Positions 6,836 through 13,951 of a stretch of DNA of 13,951 nt are shown here, piece after piece. Made by a program: the position numbers and the translations under genes. The number at the start of each line of letters is the position of its first letter. Position 1 is the stretch's first letter. The stretch comes from Podochytrium sp. JEL0797. Taxonomy: Eukaryota; Chytridiomycota; Chytridiomycetes; Chytridiales; Chytriomycetaceae. The stretch is taken from positions 1-13,951 of the forward strand of contig JADGJG010000699.1 in the NCBI GenBank assembly GCA_027596195.1, in the 5' to 3' direction. The notes beneath the pieces are model-generated. The model saw nothing but the letters and a program-made list of their open reading frames with translations, was not told the DNA's origin and did no database searches.

Positions 6836-8655
6836 ATGAAACCATTAGACCTCATGAATCAAGCGACTGGACTCCTCGCGTTGAAGCAAGCCCCCGCAGC
6901 GATTGCTTTCTTGTCCATTTTGAACCACTTTGTGGGGTTCCCTTTGGCTGTCAAATTCGTTTCGTATCCGATCCTTGTGTTCGTTTATGGAGGGATCGTG
7001 TTCCAACAGCCGCGGTATTTATGATCAAAGGGCTGTGAGAGGTCCTTGATGCTTTCGAACACCACCCAGTTTGCCGCAAGACACCGCATCCACTCAAACT
7101 GACGCCGCCCGTGCCCTCATTGCCTTGTTGGCTTCGCTTTTGGTTCCTGCCTTCTTAGAAGTGTGCACCAAGGCGCTCAACATCCTCATTCACGGAATTC
7201 TGCCGCTGCTGCAGGTTTGGTGTTTTGATCAAACGAAGCCCGCAACCAACGCCTTTCCCAGGTCATTGAAATCTTCTCCGTCATCTTTTTCCTCATCATG
7301 ATTGTTCCCGGAAGCACTGAAGCTGGATACACGTGTGATTTCGAAGGCAAAACGCTTTCTTACAAATTGAACGGACTCGCAGTTTTGTTTGCAACTGTCG
7401 CGGTTTACTCCTCGCTCTGTTACTTTGGGTTGAAAGATGCTTCGTATTTGGCGGTCCACTTTTTCGAATGTTGGTTCTGGGCGGCTGCGATTGGACTTGC
7501 GCTGGCTTACGGTGCGAATTTGGTTGCGGTTTCACATTCTCGGCATGTTTTGATAACATCCCCCACTGCAAACAGCCGCCGACAGGAAGGCCCGCGAACT
7601 GAACCCAATCGATGCAAACTACCAGCGCTGTCTCACGCGCGACCAAGTCATAACCGCCAACCTCGACACAAACCCCGACAATTTGAACAACCTGTTATCC
7701 ACCCTCCCCGTCAACACCAACAAACTCTGGGCATTAGAATACTTTAACGGCAGTTTCTTCAACCCGCGCTTCTTGGGTGTCGATGTCAAAATGGCATTGT
7801 ATTGCCTCGGAGCCGTCATGCTTCAGTTGAATATCGCGTCGATGGTGGCGTTGCATTCGATAAACAATGGAGGAGTCGTGGCGAATGCTGTTGCTTTGTA
7901 CGCGTCGTTGTTCACGTGGTTCTTGATTGAGTACAGGTTTGTGTTGGCTCTCCTGCAAACTGAAAATCACTGCGCCGCAAGCGCTCGCTAAGCTCCACAA
8001 CGCGAACAACTCCCACAGCTATTTCGAAAACGTGCACTTGTACACTTACGACCTCTTTGCCGAAAAAGTGGGCGCCAAACTCATTTTCGGATGTCTCGGA
8101 TTCTACCCGTATTTGGTAACTTTCACTATTCCACTGATCACGTCCACACTTCATCCTTTTTAATCCTTAAACTAGTACTGTATCGGCGGAATCGTCCTCA
8201 CAACCTACTCTCCGCACCATTCACTCCCTGATATGTCCCTCACCACTTGCACCCTCACAGCTTTCCTCTTCTTCACCGGCTGGCTCCTCACCCGCGGCGC
8301 CAACATGCAAAAATTCTACTTCAAAACGAACCCCACCGCCCCAACCGTCCTCTTCAACCTCATCCCCCAAACCACGATCCCCTCCTCCCGCCTCCTCTGC
8401 TCCGGATTCTGGGGCGTCTCGCGACACGTGAATTACCTCGGTGAAATCATACAAGGGATAGCACTCGCTTTACCCGGTTTTCTCGTGTGTGAAGGATGGT
8501 GGGCAGTCGTGCCGTGGTTGTATCCGGTATATTATGTGTGTTTGTTTGTGCCGAGGGAGAGGGATGATTCTTTGATTTGTGCAAAGAAATATGGGGTGGT
8601 GTGGGAGGAGTATTGTCGGGTTGTGAAGTGGCGGATTGTTCCGTTTGTTTATTGA
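6836..8655 (+). CDS. C-14 sterol reductase-like membrane enzyme (ERG4/ERG24 family, 503 aa, six exons)
   Basis: The exons are 6836-7014, 7070-7214, 7262-7511, 7576-7936, 8019-8115 and 8176-8655. The introns are 55, 47, 64, 82 and 60 nt, all GT-AG, and the 64-nt one has a TTGATAAC branch site. The spliced frame is 1512 nt. Family marks: PG....G....FEGKTLSYKLNGL (124-147), as in PG..L.DG..L.Y..NG; NGSFFNPRFLGVDVKM (249-264), as in G...NPR...D.K; YTYDLFAEKVG and FYPYLYCIGG around exon 5; GFWGVSRHVNYLGE (421-434); and the C-terminal KYGVVWEEYCRVVKWRIVPFVY pattern. The RHVNYxGE form fits C-14 reductase (ERG24) better than ERG4. Such enzymes reduce the C14=C15 double bond of sterol intermediates with NADPH in the endoplasmic reticulum membrane, in ergosterol synthesis. 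The protein is longer than usual because of a hydrophilic insert at about 194-240. The exon 4/5 junction has an alternative (7941-7992 intron) that also keeps frame; the chosen one aligns without an insertion. Confidence 0.85.
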
Positions 8656-8862
8656 GATTGTGTGCCTTCATTCTTTCCAGTGCATGGCCACAAAAAGCAA
8701 AACGAATTACTAGTTTCTCTCTTTTTGTGAGTGCAAGGTGCCGCGGGAACAACAGGCGCCGCGTCTGCAAGATCCAAGGCGACGCCTCACGGCATCAGGT
8801 TGGTAATCAAAAATCTCTTTATTTCGAGACCCGCAACTAAGTAAAAACGAAGCCAAGCAAAA
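8656..8862. other. Convergent 3' spacer between sterol reductase and TPR/MLP1-like genes
   Basis: This is a 207-bp non-coding stretch between two stop codons facing each other. It includes a GC-rich block near 8738-8790 and the AATAAA of the minus-strand gene at 8818-8823. No AATAAA is seen for the plus-strand gene. The copy in unit B is 193 bp (11472-11664); most of the length difference is just beside the AATAAA. Confidence 0.6.
8818..8823 (-). terminator. Probable polyadenylation signal (AATAAA) of the TPR/MLP1-like gene, unit A
   Basis: The reverse strand reads AATAAA 39 nt after the stop at 8863. The same hexamer is kept in unit B (11625-11630) although the bases beside it differ. This supports a real signal. 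Confidence 0.6.
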
Positions 8863-11047
8863 TCACTGCCCCGACGGCGGCGGAGGTCTCGGCCGCACCT
8901 GACGCACCCGATTCCCTTGCGGTCTCACTCCAACACCACCAGCCCCCTGCTGCTGCTGTTGCCCAGGCTGTCCCTGCGGTCTCGGAACAGGTCTCACACC
9001 ACGCGGACGAATCGGCAACCCTTGTTGCTGCATCAGACGCATGGCGCCGGAAGCTTGTGGGGACGCATGCTGTGCCACTGGTGATTGTTGTGGAGGCATC
9101 ACTGGACGGCCGATGTTGGGGCGCACGAATCTTCCTCCGGTGGGTGTGGTTTGGACGGGATGCGGACGTGCAACACCTACTGGAGCTGAATCAAATGTTA
9201 CCATCATCATATCGTATTCGAAAACCAAACAAAGGCTTACTCGTCGGAACCGCCAATGGAGCAATAACCGCAGGCGTAGCACCGACAGACGATGAACTGC
9301 TCGCGCCCGCTACGGGTACAGACGAAGAAGTCACTCCCGACTTGACACTAGTTGACGCAGCTGCCGCCGCCGCAGCGGCCTTGTTTTTCTGCATCAATGC
9401 CAGCTTCTGTCTCAACAGAGCTGTCTTGTCTTCGGCGATCGCAGGTTTGACGGGAGTTGATGGAGTGGAAATCAAAGACGATGGCAGAGTTGCAGGAATG
9501 GGAGCTGCAGGGGCGGGGACTGGGGTAGAAGGAGGGGGAGGAGCCGCTACGGGGCTTGGGGTAACAACAGGAGGCGTAGCCGCAACAACAGAAGGAGAAA
9601 CAACTGGCGCTGGATTCGAAATCACTGGAGTGCGTTGGATTTTGATCACGGCCGATTTCGGTGTCTCAGCAAGCGCGGCGGGTTCTGGTTCCGACACAGC
9701 AGGCGCATCCACGACAGGTTCGTCGACAACGACAGCAGTAGTAGATTCCACAACATCGGCTTTCGATTCAGCAACCGGTTCGTGTTGAATCCCCTCCAAT
9801 GACTGCTCGAGAGCGCCCACTTCAACAGGCACCTCCCCTTCTTCTGGAGTTCCCCCAATCAGCGGAGTATCAGGAGCCAGCTCCTCGGTATCCACAATCA
9901 TCTCAGAACTCGAAGACGCGTGGGCCTGCTCCTCCTCTTTTGCAGCATCCTCATTCACCACCGACTCCGTCATGGCCGCGTCCACCGAATCATCGCGCAC
10001 TGCTACTGGTTGTTCAACAATAGTCTCCATCACAGCCACCGGTTGTTGGACAAGAGTCTCCGCGGGGGCGACAACGGCTCCATGTGACTGGGAATCGTCA
10101 ACCTTGGCGCGCTTCGCCGTGCTTCCAGTCGCGGCCACTGAATCCGCAATTTCGGGATTCGCCGCGGATTCGGAGACGGCCGCAGGAGCAGGCTCCTCCT
10201 CGCGGTGACGTTTGGGAGTTGGTTGACTGGCCTCGTGGGAACGCGATTCAGCCGCGGGTTTATCGGCGGCAGGCGTCGGAAGAGGTTCAACAACCGGTGC
10301 AGCCATGACAGGAACAGACTGCACTTCCACAGGCAAATCAGAAGCATGTACGCTCTGGGCTTGCATCACTGGATCAACAGACGCGGAGACAGGCCTGTTT
10401 CGAAGCTGCTCCAACTCCTCCTCCAACACGCGAACGCGTTCCGTCAATTCCTTGACTTTGCTGTTGGCCTCCTTGTGTCGGTCAATCATTCCACGCATCT
10501 TGTTGTTGGCGTTCGTGACCGTGTCCTTGAGTTTTGCTCGCACAGTTTCGAGCTCCTGGGCCGTCTGTCGGAAGAACACAACCGCGTTTCAGTCAAGTCA
10601 CGTATTGTCGCGAAATACAACGCGTACCTCAACGAATTTCCCATCTGACGAAGCCTTCAGCTTCTCGACCTCCTTCAACGACGCTTCCGACTCCGCCTTG
10701 GCCGAATCCCTCTCCAAAGTCACACTCGCCAGTTGGGTTTCCAGCGCATTCTTTTCCTCCACCAGTTTCGCCTTCTCCTCAGCAAACACGCTTTCGATCG
10801 AGTCGAATTTGACAGTGAAGACGGATATTTGGTCCTTAAGGAGTTGGTGCTCCACGGGGTCGACACGCTGTAAATACAAAAAGGTGAGATATTTGGCGAC
10901 GGTCAGGTCTCGAACTAATAAAAACACTCACGCTGTATTTCCCGAGAATTTGAGAAGCGCGGTTCACCAAACGCCCATTCTCCTCCTCCAATGTGTGGAC
11001 TCGGTTCTTAAGCGCATCCAACTCAACTTTAAGAGTCGAACTCTCGT
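8863..11047 (-). CDS. TPR/MLP1-like nuclear pore basket protein, C-terminal part (unit A, 5' end missing)
   Basis: The reverse-strand exons are 11047-10932 (partial), 10867-10628, 10564-9241 and 9185-8863, with introns of 64, 63 and 55 nt. About 666 residues are visible. The first two exons are coiled coil: ALKNRVHTLEEENGRLVNR, then ASQILGKYSRVDPVEHQLL, which resembles the conserved Q.IL.KY.R[IV]DP.E..L segment of fungal MLP1/TPR, then charged heptads into exon 3 (AQELETVRAKLKDTVTNANN...RVLEEELEQL). The following ~380 residues are disordered, rich in Pro, Ala, Val and Glu, with probable nuclear localisation signals (PTPKRHREEE, TAKRAKVDD), an Ala run and an LLRQKLALMQKN helix. The last exon is rich in Gln/Pro/Arg (PRPQGQPGQQQQQG). 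TPR/MLP proteins form filaments of the nuclear basket and act in mRNA export and quality control. The upstream exons are cut off by the poly-G run. Without splicing at 9240 the protein would end shortly after exon 3. Confidence 0.72.
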
Positions 11048-11080
11048 CTGCGATTGAAAAGGCAATTCAACAAACTTGGT

Positions 11081-11081
<1 letters not shown>

Positions 11082-11131
<50 letters not shown>
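11082..11131. repeat. Run of exactly 50 G between the two repeat units
   Basis: Fifty consecutive G separate unit A from unit B. The left edge (ACTTGGTC) lies just upstream of the TPR/MLP1 exon acceptor, inside the presumed intron. The right edge lies in the middle of a sterol reductase codon. The run breaks both genes, and an identical run of the same length with the same left edge ends the window. This is most likely technical (sequencing or assembly), not genomic. Confidence 0.95.
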
Positions 11132-11471
11132 CTACTTCAAAACGAACCCCACCGCGCCAACCGTCCTCTTCAACCTCATCCCCCAAACAACGATCCCCTC
11201 CTCCCGCCTCCTCTGCTCCGGATTCTGGGGCGTCTCGCGACACGTGAATTACCTCGGTGAAATCATACAAGGCATAGCACTCGCGTTACCCGGTTTTCTC
11301 GTGTGTGAAGGATGGTGGGCAGTCGTGCCGTGGTTGTATCCGGTGTATTACGTGTGTTTGTTTGTGCCGAGGGAGAGGGATGATTCTTTGATTTGTGCAA
11401 AGAAATATGGGGTGGTGTGGGAGGAGTATTGTCGGGTTGTGAAGTGGCGGATTGTTCCGTTTGTTTATTGA
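11132..11471 (+). CDS. C-14 sterol reductase-like enzyme, C-terminal fragment (unit B)
   Basis: This is an open frame from the first full codon at 11133 (Tyr) to the stop at 11469-11471. It corresponds to residues 392-503 of the complete gene at 6836-8655. The protein sequence is identical. Six bases differ in 340, all in third positions and all silent. It keeps GFWGVSRHVNYLGE and the full C-terminus. The upstream exons are absent and replaced by 50 G, so it is not a functional gene as assembled. The lack of amino-acid change argues that it comes from a selected, complete allele or paralogue whose 5' part was not joined here. Confidence 0.85.
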
Positions 11472-11624
11472 GATTGTGTGCCTTCATTCTTTCCAGTGCA
11501 TGGCCACAAAAATCAAAACGAATTACTAGTTCCTCTCTTTTTGTGAGTGCAAGGTGCCGCGGGAACAACAGGCGCCGCGTCTGCAAGATCCAAGGCAACG
11601 CCTCACGGCATCAGTTTTTTTCTC

Positions 11625-11630
11625 TTTATT
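11625..11630 (-). terminator. Probable polyadenylation signal (AATAAA) of the TPR/MLP1-like gene, unit B
   Basis: The reverse strand reads AATAAA 34 nt after the stop at 11665, kept from unit A despite a 14-nt length change close by. Confidence 0.6.
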
Positions 11631-11664
11631 CCCCGCAACTAAGTAAAAACGAAGCCAAGCTAAA

Positions 11665-13867
11665 TTACTGCCCCGACGGCGGCGGAGGTCTCGGCCGCAC
11701 CTGACGCACCCGATTCCCTTGCGGTCTCACTCCAACACCACCAGCCCCCTGCTGCTGTTGTTGCCCAGGCTGTCCCTGCGGTCTCGGAACAGGTCTCACA
11801 CCACGCGGACGAATCGGCAACCCTTGTTGCTGCATCATACGCATGGCACCGGAAGCTTGTGGGGACGCATGCTGTGCCACTGGTGATTGTTGTGGAGGCA
11901 TCACTGGACGGCCGATGTTGGGGCGCACGAATCTACCTCCGGTGGGTGTGGTTTGGACGGGTTGCGAACGTGCAACAACTACTGGAGCTGAATCAAATGT
12001 TACCATCATTGCCTATTCGAAAACCAAACGAAGGCTTACTCGTCGGAACCGCCAATGGAGCAAAAACCGCAGGTGTACCACCGACAGACGATGAACTGCT
12101 CGTGCCCGCTACGGGTACAGACGGAGGAGTCGCTCCCGACTTGACAGGAGTTGACGCAGCTGCCGCCGCCGCAGCGGCCTTGTTTTTCTGCATCAATGCC
12201 AGCTTCTGTCTCAACAGAGCTGTCTTGTCTTCGGCGATCGCAGGTTTGACCGGAGTTGATGGAGTGGAGGTCGAAGACGATGGCAGAGTTGCAGGAATGG
12301 GGGCTGCGGGGGCGGGGACTGGGGTAGAAGGAGGGGGAGCAGCCGCAACGGGGCTTGGGGTAACAACAGGAGGCGTAGCCGCAGCAACAGAAGGAGAAAC
12401 AACTGGCGCAGGATTCGAAATCACTGGAGTGCGTTGGATTTTGATCACGGCCGATTTCGGGGTCTCAGCAAGCGCGGCGGGTTCTGGTTCCGACACAGCA
12501 GGCGCATCCACGACAGGTTCGTCGACAACGACAGCAGTAATAGATTCCACAACATCGGCTTCCGATTCGGCAACAGGTTCGTGTTGAATCCCCTCCAAAG
12601 CGTTCGGAAGACCCGCCGATGACTGCTCGAGAGCGCCCACTGCAACAGGCACCTCCCCTTCTTCTGGAGTTCCCCCAATCAGCGGAGTATCAGGAGCCAG
12701 CTCCTCGGTATCCACGATCATCTCAGAACTCGAAGACGCGTGGGTCTGCTCCTCCTCTTTTGCAGCATCCTCATTCACCACCGACTCCGTCATGGCCGTG
12801 TCCACCGAATCATCGCGCACTGCTACTGGTTGTTCAACAATAGTCTCCATCACAGCCACCGGTTGTTGGACAAGAGTCTCCGCGGGGGCGACAACGGCTT
12901 CATGTGACTCGGAATCGTCAATCTTGGCGCGCTTCGCCGTGCTTCCAGTCGCGGCCACTGAATCCGCAATTTCGGGATTCACCGCGGATTCGGAGACGGC
13001 CGCAGGAGCAGGCTCCTCCTCGCGGTGACGTTTGGGAGTTGGTTGACTGGTTTCGTGGGGACGGGATGCGGCCGCGGGTTTATCGGCGGCAGGCGTTGGA
13101 ACAGGTTCAACAACCGGTGCAGCCATGACAGGAACAGGCTGCACTTCCACAGGCAAATCAGAAGTATGTACGCTTTGGGCTTTCAGCACTGGATCAACAG
13201 ACGCGGAGACAGGCCTGTTTCGAAGCTGCTCCAACTCCTCCTCCAACACGCGAACGCGTTCCGTCAATTCCTTGACTTTGCTGTTGGCCTCCTTGTGTCG
13301 GTCAATCATTCCACGCATCTTGTTGTTGGCGTTCGTGACCGTGTCCTTGAGTTTTGCTCGCACAGTTTCGAGCTCCTGGGCTGTCTGTCGGAAGAACACA
13401 ACCGCGTTTCAGTCAAGTCACGTATTGTCGCGAAATACAACGCCTACCTCAACGAATTTCCCATCTGACGAAGCCTTCAGCTTCTCGACCTCCTTCACCG
13501 ACGCTTCCGACTCCGCCTTGGCCGAATCCCTCTCCAAAGTCACACTCGCCAGTTGGGTTTCCAGCGCATTCTTTTCCTCCACCAGTTTCGCCTTCTCCTC
13601 AGCAAACACGCTTTCGCTCGAGTCGAATTTGACGGTGAAGACGGATATTTGGTCCTTAAGGAGTTGGTGCTCCACGGGGTCGACACGCTGTAAATACAAA
13701 AAGGTGAGATATTTGGCGACGGTCAGGTCTCGAACTAATAAAAACACTCACGCTGTATTTCCCGAGAATTTGAGAAGCGCGGTTCACCAAACGCCCATTC
13801 TCCTCCTCCAATGTGTGGACTCGGTTCTTAAGCGCATCCAACTCAACTTTAAGAGTCGAACTCTCGT
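11665..13867 (-). CDS. TPR/MLP1-like nuclear pore basket protein, C-terminal part (unit B, 5' end missing)
   Basis: The reverse-strand exons are 13867-13752 (partial), 13687-13448, 13384-12040 and 11987-11665, with introns of 64, 63 and 52 nt. About 673 residues are visible. The exon-intron pattern is the same as in unit A; one donor reads GTAGGC in place of GTACGC. The coiled-coil exons differ by only two residues, whereas exon 3 carries about 28 substitutions, nearly all in the disordered Pro/Ala/Val/Glu-rich part, plus a seven-residue insertion (SAGLPNA between EQS and LEG). The last exon has about four substitutions. Both nuclear localisation-like motifs (PTPKRHREEE, TAKRAKIDD) are kept. 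All indels in coding sequence keep frame, so this copy also looks functional apart from the missing 5' end. Identification as TPR/MLP1 rests on the same segment as in unit A. Confidence 0.72.
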
Positions 13868-13900
13868 CTGCGATTGAAAAGGCAATTCAACAAACTTGGT

Positions 13901-13901
<1 letters not shown>

Positions 13902-13951
<50 letters not shown>
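13902..13951. repeat. Second run of 50 G, ending the window
   Basis: Fifty G run to the last base, with the same left edge as the run at 11082 (at least 267 identical bases precede both). If the window end is the contig end, the contig stops in this run. The true TPR/MLP1 upstream sequence is therefore not available on either copy. Confidence 0.95.

Larger units (their letters stand above)
8316..11081. repeat. Direct repeat unit A (2766 bp)
   Basis: This segment runs from within the last exon of the sterol reductase gene to a TPR/MLP1 intron, and it is repeated at 11132-13901 in the same orientation. The offset is 2816 at the left end, 2802 after a 14-nt difference in the convergent spacer, 2799 after a 3-nt intron difference, and 2820 after a 21-nt insertion in unit B. 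The last 267 bases before the poly-G (10815-11081) are identical in both units. Unit A is continuous with the full sterol reductase gene on its left. Confidence 0.95.
11132..13901. repeat. Direct repeat unit B (2770 bp)
   Basis: This is a second copy of 8316-11081 in the same orientation, with a few per cent base differences, a 21-nt in-frame insertion in the TPR/MLP1-like gene, a 3-nt intron deletion and a 14-nt shorter spacer. It starts abruptly in the last exon of the sterol reductase and ends at the same base as unit A before a further poly-G run. Mostly silent or disordered-region differences suggest another allele or a young paralogue. Confidence 0.95.

Noticed and set aside
9057..9788. 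Long plus-strand open frame rich in Ala, Gly and Thr (also 11859-12587)
   Set aside because: It is the antisense shadow of the Pro/Ala/Val-rich exon of the TPR/MLP1-like gene, whose biased codons remove stops from the opposite strand. It has no recognisable motif.
10305..11057. 250-codon plus-strand frame, Ser/Thr-rich (also 13125-13877)
   Set aside because: It lies antisense to the coiled-coil exons and crosses two well-supported introns of the minus-strand gene. Its composition is that of a reversed Glu/Lys-rich coiled coil.
11054..11260. Glycine-rich or proline-rich open frames through the poly-G run
   Set aside because: They arise only because 50 G reads as poly-Gly on one strand and poly-Pro on the other. 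The run breaks known genes and is probably technical, so these frames are not genes.
8316..13901. Composite transposon or mobile element with direct repeats
   Set aside because: The repeated unit carries only pieces of two housekeeping genes. No transposase, terminal inverted repeats or target-site duplications were seen, and the unit ends cut through an exon and an intron.
13902..13951. Telomere at the contig end
   Set aside because: Pure G without the T/A bases of telomere units (such as TTAGGG), and the same run occurs inside the window, so it is not a chromosome end.

Overview
The window is eukaryotic, most likely from a fungus. Its genes carry short GT-AG introns (47-82 nt, several with GTGAGT donors). 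They include a peptide transporter of the POT/PTR2 family, an ERG24-type sterol reductase, and the C-terminal part of a TPR/MLP1-like nuclear pore protein. The gene density, short introns and near-neutral base composition would suit an early-diverging (for example chytrid) fungus, but that placement is an inference. No prokaryotic operons, tRNA, rRNA, CRISPR array or recognisable transposon were seen.

Layout from left to right: 1-495 is the C-terminal half of a short-chain dehydrogenase (+). 554-853 holds a decayed duplicate of the 5' end of the next gene. 854-1808 is an unrecognised two-exon gene (+). 1908-2258 is a small unrecognised gene (-). 2384-4329 is a complete six-exon POT/PTR2 transporter (-). 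4330-4727 is non-coding. 4728-5758 holds several broken copies of an F-box gene, and the intact copy is at 5759-6769 (-). This intact gene is head to head, 66 bp apart, with a six-exon C-14 sterol reductase-like gene at 6836-8655 (+). The reductase converges on the 3' end of a TPR/MLP1-like gene (8863-11047, -).

The right half is structurally abnormal. A segment of about 2.77 kb (8316-11081: the end of the sterol reductase, the convergent spacer and the TPR/MLP1 3' part) is followed by exactly 50 G. A second, slightly diverged copy follows (11132-13901), and then exactly 50 G again up to the last base. In the sterol reductase part all six base differences are silent, so the second copy looks like sequence from an intact, selected allele or paralogue and not like a dead fragment. 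The likeliest reading is an assembly artefact that joined two haplotypes through poly-G. The third base and protein differences between the copies are still informative about how each gene evolves.

The genes are mostly unrelated housekeeping functions: redox metabolism, peptide uptake, ergosterol synthesis and the nuclear pore. I see no cluster acting as one system and no convincing evidence for a new molecular system. The points most worth a second look are the poly-G-bounded duplication, the decaying F-box array, and an unrecognised protein with a possible internal repeat and a duplicated, decayed 5' end.
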